Shown: piece by piece, positions 46,157 to 54,967 of the stretch
Position numbering within the stretch: the stretch's first letter is position 1
Layout of the letters: every line of letters begins with the position of its first letter
From: Thermogemmatispora aurantia
GTDB lineage: Bacteria > Chloroflexota > Ktedonobacteria > Ktedonobacterales > Ktedonobacteraceae
Length of the DNA: 64,000 nt
Assembly: GCF_008974285.1 (NCBI RefSeq)
Contig: NZ_BKZV01000001.1
Span: 1,396,214 to 1,460,213 of the forward strand
Reading direction: 5' to 3'
Position numbers and translations under genes: made by a program
The notes under the pieces: model-generated
Database searches by the model: none
What the model saw: the letters and a program-made list of their open reading frames with translations, nothing else
What the model was told of the DNA's origin: nothing

Positions 46157-46895
46157 CCTGACTCCCACGGACTTTTCCCTGGGGACCAGCTCTTGTCCGC
46201 TCGTTCGCCCGCTCCTTGCCGCTTGAAGGATCTGCTAGAGGTACTAAAGTACCGCTCCGCCGTCTCCACAAGGGAGCCTGCTTCCTTGCCTTGCTCGTGG
46301 CTCTGGTACAATAAAAATGGCAGTGATGTGGTGTGTCAGGATAGCCCAATATGCCCCTGTCCTGCCGGCAAAGCTTGCAGGCTGCAGGGGCTCATGTTAG
46401 AATCGTCCCGCGAATGGCCGAATGAGAGAGCTAGCTGCAGAAGGCCGCTCGTCTGCATGAGGTTCGCCGAAAGTCACACCGGAAGGAAGAAAACGACGGC
46501 ACAGAGCAGCAGGAACGGGGGCGAGCGAGAGATGGCCCCGCAGCTATTATGTACAGCTAGGTGCAGGACGGCAACAGAACAGTCGGCAGGCGAGCCAGAC
46601 GATGAGGAGTAGCTCGCTCGTCAGCTAGAGTAGCTGAGCCGTAGAGCTAAGGCTAATCCCTCCCCGACAAGGCCCACCTGATAGCTGAAGGGCAGAGGGC
46701 GACGACGGAAGGCGGAACGGTACAGTAGTGAAGCAGGCAGGGCCAGCCCCGCTCGCTAACGCACGAAGAAAGCTGAGGCAGAAAGGCAAGGGCTGGCCTG
46801 CAAGCCGTCGGGGCCTGGCGATCTGGACAGCTCGTATGATCTGACAGCGGGCTGTGAGCCGAGCGAAGGATAAGAGACAGCGGCATCGTAGTGTG
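46157..46895. other. Long gap without a convincing gene
   Basis: About 700 bases. An extended -10 box TGGTACAAT (46302-46310 region) and a TAGAAT box near 46395 are the only promoter-like elements. One 139-codon open frame (46193-46612) has no recognisable content or ribosome-binding site. No structured RNA identified. Confidence 0.35.
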
Positions 46896-48053
46896 ATGTC
46901 AGAGGAGCGTATCTTGAAGAAGACAGAGCGTTCATGGTTCTGGCGTATCATCGATGTGATTAATCCTCTGCGCGATCCCAGCCTCACCGTGGCAGTTGTC
47001 CTGACCATTATTGAGGAGGCAGGGCAACATGATCCCTGGTACTGGATGGTGATAGCCGGTCTGGTGAACTGGCTGGCGGTGCGCGGGCTGGTCTGGCTGC
47101 TGGTCAACTTTACCTTTGCCTGTACCTTTCTGGCGCGCCGCCTGTGGTGGGCTATTAAGCACCCGCGACTGGCCTGGCGCATTCTCGATGCAATCGGGCA
47201 TGAGGAGATCGTGATCGGTGGTCTGCCTACCATTCCCGAGGGCATGCTGATGCCCGATGGTTCCTCGATCTTGAGCCTCAACCCCGCCTTCGGAGGGGTG
47301 ACAGTGACGGGCGAGCTGGCTTCCCCACAAGGCCCTGTTCTGGGCCTGCCCGCAGGCCAAACAGGCCAGACAGGCCCCATGACTCAGATCGGTCAGGGGA
47401 CCGCGGACTTCTCAGGCTTGCCCGGCAACTCTGGCTTCTTCCCCGGCGTGCAGCAGGCTCCCGCCTATTTCCAGAGCGGCTTCTATGGCCAGGCCGCTCC
47501 CTCCGCTGAGGGCTTCCCACAGAGCGGCTCGCAGTCCCACAGCGCCGAGGAGGAACGCCTGCGCCAGCAATTGGAGTCTTGTATCCGCTTGATCGAGGAT
47601 TGGGTTCAGTTTACCGAGGAAAAGTGGCGCACGGTCAGCGATAGCCAGCTTGGCTGGAAACCGCTGCGTGGGCGCTGGTCAAGCTGGGACGACATTTTCC
47701 AGGATACCTTCGCCGCTCACACGTCTGATCCGCTGGCTCAGGCGGCCCAGGACGCCGGCGAGGCTAACGCTCGCCGCTTCGAAAGCGCGCGCGAAAAGGG
47801 TTCTGCCGCTTCCGCTGTTGCTTGCTTCCTGCGGGATATGATGACCTTGCGTCGCGGCATGGAGATGCTGCAGGCTACCGGCGGCCAGCTGCCGGAAACT
47901 TCGGCAATGCAGCCCGTCGTTCCTCATACGTCCCTCCGCTCTTTCGGCACCAGCGGTCCTCTGCGCGGCAATACCGGCTCTGGTTCCCCTGTACGCAATT
48001 CCTTAATCCGCCGTCCCGCCCAGATCTTCGTGGACGCTGATACTGAAAAGTAG
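46896..48053 (+). CDS. Unknown membrane protein with C-terminal helical domain
   Basis: Not recognised. The 385-residue protein has one or two hydrophobic segments near residues 30-100 (VAVVLTIIEEAG, WMVIAGLVNWLAVRGLVWLLVNFTFACTFLARRL), then a long Gly/Pro/Gln-rich disordered linker with repeated QTGQTGP, and a C-terminal domain from about 235. That domain has a probable helical fold (EEERLRQQLESCIRLIEDWVQFTEEKWRTV, SAASAVACFLRDMMTLRRGMEML). Tail ends RRPAQIFVDADTEK. I take the ATG at 46896, but a GTG at 46854 is also open and neither has a strong ribosome-binding site. hisC starts 17 bases after its stop, so they may be co-transcribed. Confidence 0.6.
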   Translation: MSEERILKKTERSWFWRIIDVINPLRDPSLTVAVVLTIIEEAGQHDPWYWMVIAGLVNWLAVRGLVWLLVNFTFACTFLARRLWWAIKHPRLAWRILDAIGHEEIVIGGLPTIPEGMLMPDGSSILSLNPAFGGVTVTGELASPQGPVLGLPAGQTGQTGPMTQIGQGTADFSGLPGNSGFFPGVQQAPAYFQSGFYGQAAPSAEGFPQSGSQSHSAEEERLRQQLESCIRLIEDWVQFTEEKWRTVSDSQLGWKPLRGRWSSWDDIFQDTFAAHTSDPLAQAAQDAGEANARRFESAREKGSAASAVACFLRDMMTLRRGMEMLQATGGQLPETSAMQPVVPHTSLRSFGTSGPLRGNTGSGSPVRNSLIRRPAQIFVDADTEK

Positions 48054-48070
48054 GATGGATATATAAGCCC

Positions 48071-49213
48071 ATGCAACCATATGCCTCGCGTGTTGTTCAG
48101 GTCCGTCCAGAGATCGAACGTATTGCTCCCTATGTACCAGGAGAATCGCTAGAGGCTTTCTCTCAAAGAACAGGTATCCCGATTGATCGCTTGATTAAGC
48201 TCAATAGCAATGAGAATCCCTATGGCCCGATCCCTCAAGTGCTCGCTGCGCTGGGGCGGTACGTCTCCTATAACAATTATCCCGATACAGACTCCACCGC
48301 TCTACGGCGGGCCTTGGCCGAGTTCACGGGCCTGGCTGAGCGCTATATTGTCCTCAGCCACGGCAGCAACGAGCTGATCAATCTGCTCTGGCACGTCTTC
48401 CTGTCGGTCGGGGACAATATTATCTGTTGCCCTCCCACCTTCACGCTCTATACGACAGTGACGACGCTCTGCGGCGCCTACGTGATCGAGGTCCCACGTA
48501 CAGAGTCCTACGATCTCGATGTCGAGGCTATCCTGTCAGCATTGACCCCCGAGACAAAGCTGATCGTCCTCTGTTCGCCGAATAATCCAACCGGTAATCT
48601 GGTAGCCCAGGAGGATATCCTGCGCTTGTTGGAGACGGGGCGCATTGTGGTCGTCGACGAGGCCTACGTGGAGTTCTCGCAGCAGCCGCGGGGCGTGGCT
48701 CACCTGGTACCCGAGTATCCTAATCTGGTGGTGCTGCGCTCTTTTAGTAAGTGGGCTGGCCTGGCCGGGCTGCGCATCGGCTACGGCCTCTTCCCTGAGT
48801 GGATCGCTGGCTACTTGCGACGCGCTCAGTGTCCATTCGAGGTGAATGTGGCCGGCCACATCGCCGCTATAGAGACGCTGGCCCACCTCGACTGCGTCTG
48901 GGAGCGCGTGCAACGCCTGATCCAGGAACGCGAACGTCTCTTCCAGGTGCTGGCCGCTCAGCCGTATCTGGCGCCTGTCCCTTCCCAAGGGAACTTTATT
49001 ATGGCGCGCGTCTGCGATGAGGAAATTACGGTGGAGGACATTCGCGCCAGCGTAGAGTCGTACGGCATTCTCTTGCGCTATTTCCAGCATCCGTATCTGC
49101 AGAATGTTCTGCGGGTAACTGTGGGCTTACCTGAGCATACCGATCTGCTGGCGCGCGCCCTGGCTGAGGTGCGTCCTGGCAGAGCGAATCGCAGCACTAA
49201 CAGCGCTGGCTAA
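48071..49213 (+). CDS. hisC: Histidinol-phosphate aminotransferase
   Basis: PLP-dependent class I/II aminotransferase of 380 residues; converts imidazole acetol phosphate to histidinol phosphate in histidine synthesis. Pattern: IKLNSNENPYGPIPQV, YNNYPD, LSHGSNELINLL, CSPNNPTGN, VVVDEAYVEFS, and the PLP lysine in SFSKWAGLAGLRIGYG. The ending NVLRVTVGLPEHTDLL fits HisC. Close relatives act on other substrates such as aromatic amino acids, and no other his gene is adjacent, so the assignment rests on the motif pattern. ATG at 48071; the gene may ride with the upstream membrane-protein gene. Confidence 0.85.
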   Translation: MQPYASRVVQVRPEIERIAPYVPGESLEAFSQRTGIPIDRLIKLNSNENPYGPIPQVLAALGRYVSYNNYPDTDSTALRRALAEFTGLAERYIVLSHGSNELINLLWHVFLSVGDNIICCPPTFTLYTTVTTLCGAYVIEVPRTESYDLDVEAILSALTPETKLIVLCSPNNPTGNLVAQEDILRLLETGRIVVVDEAYVEFSQQPRGVAHLVPEYPNLVVLRSFSKWAGLAGLRIGYGLFPEWIAGYLRRAQCPFEVNVAGHIAAIETLAHLDCVWERVQRLIQERERLFQVLAAQPYLAPVPSQGNFIMARVCDEEITVEDIRASVESYGILLRYFQHPYLQNVLRVTVGLPEHTDLLARALAEVRPGRANRSTNSAG

Positions 49214-49243
49214 GTTATCCTCTGACCGCTCAACTGTGGGCAA

Positions 49244-49324
49244 GCCGGCCTGAATTACCTGCCTTGACCGACGTCACGCCAGGACGTAGGCGGAATGAGG
49301 GTCAGGTGGGTCTGACAGGCCGGC
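49244..49324 (+). repeat. Large imperfect palindrome between hisC and eno
   Basis: Outer perfect nine-base stem GCCGGCCTG (49244-49252) / CAGGCCGGC (49316-49324). Inside, ACCTGCCTTGACC pairs with GGTCAGGTGGGT over 12 positions with one bulge, and ACGTC/GACGT closes the tip. It has no T-run. It may be a structured RNA, an mRNA stabiliser or a remnant of a mobile repeat; only a copy-number search could tell. Confidence 0.5.
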
Positions 49325-49478
49325 AGCTGCTATTTATATCGTGCTCGGCTGCTTTGGTCTTGAACGTGTTCCTGTGCTCCTGGCCTTAGTCATCGTTCCG
49401 CCAGCTCCACGCTCTTTCTTCCAGTCGCCAGAAGTCGGCTGATGCACCGGCTCGTCAGGCCGGCTGCCAAGAAAATGC

Positions 49479-49508
49479 TTGCCCACGAGTATCGGCGCGC
49501 GTTACAAT
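49479..49508 (+). promoter_or_regulatory. Promoter of eno
   Basis: TTGCCC (49479-49484) and TACAAT (49503-49508) with an 18-base spacer, about 100 bases before the enolase ATG. Confidence 0.5.
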
Positions 49509-49574
49509 ACAGCCGGCAATGATGGGCAACGCCGCGCTATCATCGATTGTGCACATCTACTAGCAACACGATAA

Positions 49575-50936
<1,362 letters not shown>

Positions 50937-50990
50937 AGGGGCGATGCAGAGACGCTCGTTCGCAGCGCACGGAAGAGTGAGGAAGAAGCA

Positions 50991-51893
50991 ATGACACAGA
51001 GTACAGCACAGCTACCACGGGTGGCAGGCGCCGGTGAACGGCGCACGATCCGCCTGATCCATTATAATGTGACCTATTATGTCTACGGGGCCGAGCATGG
51101 AACCGATGGGGCGCTGGTGCTGCTCCACGATGTGCTGGCAGGGGCCTTCTCCTGGCGCGAGGTTATTCCCTCGCTGACCAGCAGCGGGCGGGCTATCTAT
51201 GTGCTGGACCTGCTGGGCCACGGCCTCTCTGATCATCCCTGGCCGGCTGATACCTCGGTCTGGGGCCACGCTGATTATCTGGCAATGTTCCTGGAGGCTC
51301 TGCAGCTGACCAATGTGGTGCTGGTGGGTCACGGTCTCGGCGGTGGCGTGGCCCAGATTCTGGCAACGCGCCTGAGTCGGGAACGCGTGGCGGCCCTGGT
51401 GTTGATCGATACGGTCTGCTATTTGCACGCCTTTGCTGAGGACTGGCCACTGCCGCAGATGAAGGAGCGGCAGGAGTACGATGCTCCTAAGCGCGCGAGT
51501 GTCGAGGAGGTGCTGCGCGATCTGCGGGCTACGCTGCCCGCCGCTTCAGCACGGCCTGAACAGTTCAAGCAGCAGATGCTCGACGACTTCGTGAACCATT
51601 GGAATAGCGAGCTGCACAAGGAAGTCCTTTATCAGCACATCCGCAACCTGATTCCCTACTACGTGAATTCAGTGTCGAGCGATCTGTCGCGCGTGGGAAA
51701 GCCCGTGCTGATCATCTGGGGAGAGGAAGATCAACAGATTCCGCTGAAGTATGCTCAGCGTCTCCATCGGGAGATCCCGGGTTCGCAGTTGAGCATTATT
51801 CCCCAGGCCGGCCATCTGGTGCTCTTCGATGCCCCAGAGGCAGTGGCGCGGGCCATCCGAGGCTTCGTGTCCTCTCTGTCAGCACGCCCTTAG
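50991..51893 (+). CDS. Alpha/beta hydrolase-fold protein, nucleophile missing
   Basis: A 300-residue alpha/beta-hydrolase-fold protein. The usual pattern is present: LVLLHDVLAGAFSWREV (oxyanion region), LDLLGHGLSDHP, VLIIWGEEDQQIPL with the acidic residue, and PQAGHLVLFDAPEAV with the histidine. The nucleophile elbow reads VGHGLGGGVAQ, so the GxSxG serine is Gly at residue 115 (codon 51333-51335). A simple serine hydrolase seems unlikely; it may be a non-hydrolytic fold member or use another mechanism. It lies 54 bases after eno, with GAGGAAG before its ATG, possibly co-transcribed. Confidence 0.85.
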   Translation: MTQSTAQLPRVAGAGERRTIRLIHYNVTYYVYGAEHGTDGALVLLHDVLAGAFSWREVIPSLTSSGRAIYVLDLLGHGLSDHPWPADTSVWGHADYLAMFLEALQLTNVVLVGHGLGGGVAQILATRLSRERVAALVLIDTVCYLHAFAEDWPLPQMKERQEYDAPKRASVEEVLRDLRATLPAASARPEQFKQQMLDDFVNHWNSELHKEVLYQHIRNLIPYYVNSVSSDLSRVGKPVLIIWGEEDQQIPLKYAQRLHREIPGSQLSIIPQAGHLVLFDAPEAVARAIRGFVSSLSARP

Positions 51894-51967
51894 CCCAGAC
51901 CCCAGGCTACCGGGTCTGAGAGAGGGACCAGGTCCAAGGGGACCCGGGTCGTCTCCCGTTCCGCGGT

Positions 51968-52013
51968 GTCGCCTCTTCTCTCTGCTCCTGACCAGGATAG
52001 GAGGAGAGGCGAC
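51968..52013. terminator. Hairpin between convergent genes
   Basis: GTCGCCTCT (51968-51976) pairs with AGAGGCGAC (52005-52013) between the alpha/beta hydrolase and the convergent small gene. No T-run on either side; terminator role tentative. Confidence 0.35.
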
Positions 52014-52046
52014 AATGCTAACCGGGGGCCTGGGCACTCTCTTTCT

Positions 52047-52250
52047 TCAGGCACAGCGATGAATGTCGATCCCACCTGACTCCTGGCGGTAGGTTTCGTA
52101 ATAGCGCAGGTAGCTCTGAAGAGCTTGCAAGTAGGCATCATAGAGGCGCTCTAGCTCGATGGGTGAGGCGCCGCGCTCGCCGGCTACGACCATGTCGCGC
52201 CAGAGCTTGTGCATGCGCTTTTCGGCATACTGTAGTTGTTTAAAGGACAT
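52047..52250 (-). CDS. Small unknown helical protein, SOS-linked operon
   Basis: Not recognised. A 67-residue protein, predicted to be largely helical and charged (QLQYAEKRMHKLWRDMV, ELERLYDAYLQALQSYLRYYETYRQ), without signal peptide or membrane segment. Its ATG has GAGGA seven bases upstream and follows the Rad52/DdrA-like gene by 22 bases on the same strand, so the two form an operon behind the LexA-type box. A helper of the annealing protein is an obvious guess, but there is no sequence evidence for it. Confidence 0.6.
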   Translation of the reverse strand: MSFKQLQYAEKRMHKLWRDMVVAGERGASPIELERLYDAYLQALQSYLRYYETYRQESGGIDIHRCA

Positions 52251-52272
52251 GCGCTATCCTCGCTTGTGCACA

Positions 52273-53076
52273 CTAGGAAGCCTTGCGACTCTCGTTGCGC
52301 TGACGGTACTCGCGGCTCAGTTGCAGAATAAGCTCGCGCGCCGCCCCATAGTTCCAGGAGGCGAGGTCGTTCGGCTCCGGTTTGCCCAGGGTATCGCAGA
52401 GCTTGCGGATACTGGCAAGCTGCTGGTCGGTGATCAGGCCCTGCTCATGGTCGCTCCCGCTGGCCGGTCGTGAGACACGCTGACGGGATGGCGGGGGAGT
52501 AGCCCCACGGGCGGTTGAGGAAGCAGCTTCCGACTCAGAGGCCGCTTCTGGAGTCTGTTCACTGGTAGCGTTGGCCGCCCGCTCAACGGGACTATCGACG
52601 ATGCGATGCTCCTCGTCCAGCTCCGGGGCAAACTGCGTACCGAAGCCCAGGGCAGCGAGGGCGCGCCCAATCGCACCCGTCTCGGCCTTCTCGATGAAAT
52701 CGGGGAAGCTGGCAGCCTTCTCTGACTTGGTGCCTGTAGCAACGCCTCCCTTGCCGTCCCTGACGACGGCGCGGAAGATGACGAAACCCTTGGCCCGACG
52801 AACCATCTTTTCGTTGCGTCGGGTCTCGCTGTTGTAGCCGTAATACTCCTCCTCGGTCTCACGCTCCAGATCCAGGTGTACCATCTCGGTTTCAATGGTC
52901 CCCTGGGGACAGAGTTCACGGAACCAGACGAGCCGCCACTGGACAGGCAGGTAGTCGCGCAGCTCGCCACGATTGCCGCTTCTGATCTGTAGCAGGTGCT
53001 CGCTCGGGTTGAAGCGTGGACGCTGTTCTTCACGGCCCTGAGAATGAGAGTGCTCACCAAGAGATGTCATAGACAA
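52273..53076 (-). CDS. Probable single-strand DNA annealing protein (Rad52/DdrA-like)
   Basis: A 267-residue cytoplasmic protein. The N-terminal 150 residues contain YLPVQWRLVWFRELCP, ETEMVHLDLERE, AKGFVIFRAVVRDGKGG and above all EKAETGAIGRALAALGFGTQF, a pattern I associate with Rad52/DdrA-type and phage annealing proteins. A Ser/Ala/Pro/Glu-rich linker leads to a C-terminal helical module (GLITDQQLASIRKLCDTLGK...YGAARELILQL) like that at the end of many such proteins. The promoter overlaps a LexA-type box, which supports a DNA-repair role. Family assignment is from memory of the motif, not a search. A small helical gene follows in the same operon. Confidence 0.6.
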   Translation of the reverse strand: MSMTSLGEHSHSQGREEQRPRFNPSEHLLQIRSGNRGELRDYLPVQWRLVWFRELCPQGTIETEMVHLDLERETEEEYYGYNSETRRNEKMVRRAKGFVIFRAVVRDGKGGVATGTKSEKAASFPDFIEKAETGAIGRALAALGFGTQFAPELDEEHRIVDSPVERAANATSEQTPEAASESEAASSTARGATPPPSRQRVSRPASGSDHEQGLITDQQLASIRKLCDTLGKPEPNDLASWNYGAARELILQLSREYRQRNESRKAS

Positions 53077-53222
53077 TGTCTCCCTTTCTGACTGTTCCTC
53101 ACCCCGCGCCTGACTGACTAACCTCTTTGAACGACCTCGCCGGAGGCTGTGCGAGTCGTTGCTGTGAGATCGAGTCGCCCAGGCGCTGCACGAATACCCG
53201 TAGCTCGACTGCTCAGGAGATT

Positions 53223-53238
53223 TAGAACTTATGTTCTA
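53223..53238 (-). promoter_or_regulatory. LexA-type SOS box
   Basis: Sequence TAGAAC-ATAA-GTTCTA on the minus strand: an inverted repeat matching the GAAC-N4-GTTC core of Gram-positive/Chloroflexota LexA boxes, with extra flanking symmetry. It lies directly after the -10 box, at the predicted transcription start, where LexA binding would block initiation. Confidence 0.75.
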
Positions 53239-53240
53239 GC

Positions 53241-53269
53241 ATTGTACCCGGCAGAAGAGCATCTGTCAA
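53241..53269 (-). promoter_or_regulatory. Promoter of the Rad52/DdrA-like operon
   Basis: TTGACA (53269-53264) and TACAAT (53246-53241) with a 17-base spacer, close to consensus; the start falls inside the LexA-type box. The untranslated leader is about 155 bases. Confidence 0.85.
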
Positions 53270-53412
53270 GCTAACTGCTTGCTTAGCGAGAGAGGGATGC
53301 TCAGCGGCCAAGTCAGGTGCTCCAAAGAATCGTTCCAAGAGGAGAGGGTCAAAGCGGAAGGGCATTTTGATCATGAGATAACAAAAGATGATCTTTTTCG
53401 AGCCAAGGAGAA

Positions 53413-53541
53413 TTATTCGTCGGCTGGCGGGAAGAGCGTGAAGCCGGGATGGTGCTGCTCCCAGAGCCGCAGACGTTGGTAGAGCTGCGTTTTCATGAAA
53501 TAGCGATATTCATAGGCCAAGCGTAGGCTCTTCTGAAGCAT
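53413..53541 (-). CDS. Possible very small protein downstream of a strong promoter
   Basis: A 42-residue frame beginning MLQKSLRLAYEYRYFMKTQLYQRLRL and ending FTLFPPADE, basic, aromatic and probably helical. The same frame extends upstream to a GTG at 53676, which would give 87 residues with a Cys/Gly-rich start. A near-consensus promoter lies about 45 bases before that GTG. No homologue is recognised. It may be a real small gene, or an untranslated RNA may be the product. Confidence 0.35.
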   Translation of the reverse strand: MLQKSLRLAYEYRYFMKTQLYQRLRLWEQHHPGFTLFPPADE

Positions 53542-53691
53542 CTCGGGACGAAGCTCACCACTACTATGGGTCCCCAAGACCTTGTGGAGGGCAAGAGAGA
53601 GAACAGCCAGCAGGTCATGGCCACAGCAAGCAGACCTGCCACCTAGGCCAGGCTCCCAGGTTACCCCTCTTAACACGCGCCTCTACACCTC

Positions 53692-53704
53692 TGTCACACT
53701 GTGA
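53692..53704 (-). promoter_or_regulatory. Palindrome GTCACA-N-TGTGAC, possible operator
   Basis: Thirteen-base palindrome with perfect six-base arms just downstream of the predicted transcription start. Suggests a dimeric regulator; not the LexA core. Confidence 0.45.
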
Positions 53705-53718
53705 CTCTTGTTCTACTC

Positions 53719-53747
53719 ACTATACGTGAACAGAACCGGCCTGTCAA
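53719..53747 (-). promoter_or_regulatory. Promoter of the small ORF
   Basis: Consensus TTGACA (53747-53742) and TATAGT (53724-53719) with a 17-base spacer on the minus strand. Confidence 0.75.
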
Positions 53748-53770
53748 GCAAAGAGACGGCAATTTTCCTG

Positions 53771-53779
53771 TGTTATAAT
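53771..53779 (+). promoter_or_regulatory. Extended -10 promoter of the xdhC-like gene
   Basis: TGT-TATAAT (53771-53779), a TGn-extended perfect -10 box on the plus strand, about 72 bases before the start codon and diverging from the small-ORF promoter 24 bases away. Confidence 0.6.
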
Positions 53780-53850
53780 GAAGAGTGTCCTGCTCAATCA
53801 TTGAGTAGGGGAAGCACGCAGAGAGCAACAGCTAGAGGACGGGAAGAACT

Positions 53851-54699
53851 ATGAGTGCCATCAGCCCCACAGCCGTCTACGAGGCCATTCAAGCAGCGCT
53901 GCGACGAGGCGAGCGCGTTGGCATTGCCACTGTGGTCAAGACCATCGGAGCCGCACCCTGCGATATCGGGGTCCGCATGCTGCTCCATGCCGATGGCAGC
54001 GCTAGCGGCAGCTTCGGCGGAGGGCGCGCCGACGAGCAGGCCATCAAAGCCATGCAGCAGGCTCTTCAGGAAGGGCGCTCGTTCCTCACTCATATTCACA
54101 TCGACCCCGACGAAGCCGTCGGCAGCTGTGGCGCGACCCTGGAGGTCTTTGTCGAGGCCATCTCGCCGGAGCCACGACTGATCATTGCCGGGGCTGGCCA
54201 TGTGGCTCAGGCGCTAGCGCGCTTCGCCGCCGACCTCGACTTTCGCATTGTGGTAATAGACGACCGTCGTGATCTGGCAGACCCTCGTACCTTTGGCGAG
54301 CGCGTCCAGCTCGTCTTCGGAGACATCGCTCAGACCATTCGAGAGCTGCGACCGGATGCCTCAACCTGGGTAGTCATTGTCACACGCGGGCACCGGCTTG
54401 ACGAGGAGGCCCTACGCGCCGCAGTGGAAAGCGAGGCCGCCTATGTCGGTATGATCGGCAGTGCCGGCAAAATCCGCAACATCTTTCGCAATTTGCTCAA
54501 GGCAGGCATCCCTCGCGAGCGCCTTGAGCAGGTGCACACGCCTATCGGCCTCGATATTGGGGCCGTCACTCCCCAAGAGATCGCGCTTAGCATCGCCGCT
54601 GAGCTGGTGATGACCAGGCGCACAGGCACCAAAGGCACCGGGGCTCCTCTCAAAACGCTGCACCACCTGATCGAGGAAGTCGCGCCCGTAAGCGCCTGA
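53851..54699 (+). CDS. XdhC/CoxF-family protein
   Basis: A 282-residue protein of the XdhC family, which loads sulphurated molybdenum cofactor into xanthine or CO dehydrogenase-type enzymes. The N-terminal XdhC_CoxI domain has VGIATVVKTIGAAPCDIGVRMLL and SGSFGGGRADEQAIK, where most members have a Cys after the glycines (GGGCVE), here Arg; a Cys is found later in VGSCGATLEVF. The C-terminal Rossmann domain has LIIAGAGHVAQALARFAADLDF and YVGMIGSAGKIRN. No xanthine or CO dehydrogenase subunits are adjacent in the window. ATG with GGGAAG upstream. Confidence 0.82.
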   Translation: MSAISPTAVYEAIQAALRRGERVGIATVVKTIGAAPCDIGVRMLLHADGSASGSFGGGRADEQAIKAMQQALQEGRSFLTHIHIDPDEAVGSCGATLEVFVEAISPEPRLIIAGAGHVAQALARFAADLDFRIVVIDDRRDLADPRTFGERVQLVFGDIAQTIRELRPDASTWVVIVTRGHRLDEEALRAAVESEAAYVGMIGSAGKIRNIFRNLLKAGIPRERLEQVHTPIGLDIGAVTPQEIALSIAAELVMTRRTGTKGTGAPLKTLHHLIEEVAPVSA

Positions 54700-54967
54700 T
54701 TGAGCAAGTACGGCAGTGGCGGAGCGCTAGCCAGCGAGCACAACCTGCTCGTTACCAGGAGAGGACAGGCCACTCGCCTTCTGGTCCCGATTTCCCTCAA
54801 GACGCCCGCTTGTGATACGATGGCAATAGAGTCAGCGCCTGGCCGGCCTGTCTGTCAGCCACGGCCAGCCTCTTGTCAGGGGCCTACCTGCCCAGGTCCG
54901 GCCACGGACAGTTGCTGACTCCCAAGCGGCAGATCACATTTTCGGGGTTTTTCGGGAAGGACACGCT

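Noticed and set aside
46193..46612. 139-codon open frame between rph and the membrane protein
   Set aside because: No ribosome-binding site, Cys/Arg/Ser-rich composition typical of non-coding frames in GC-rich DNA, and no recognisable motif.
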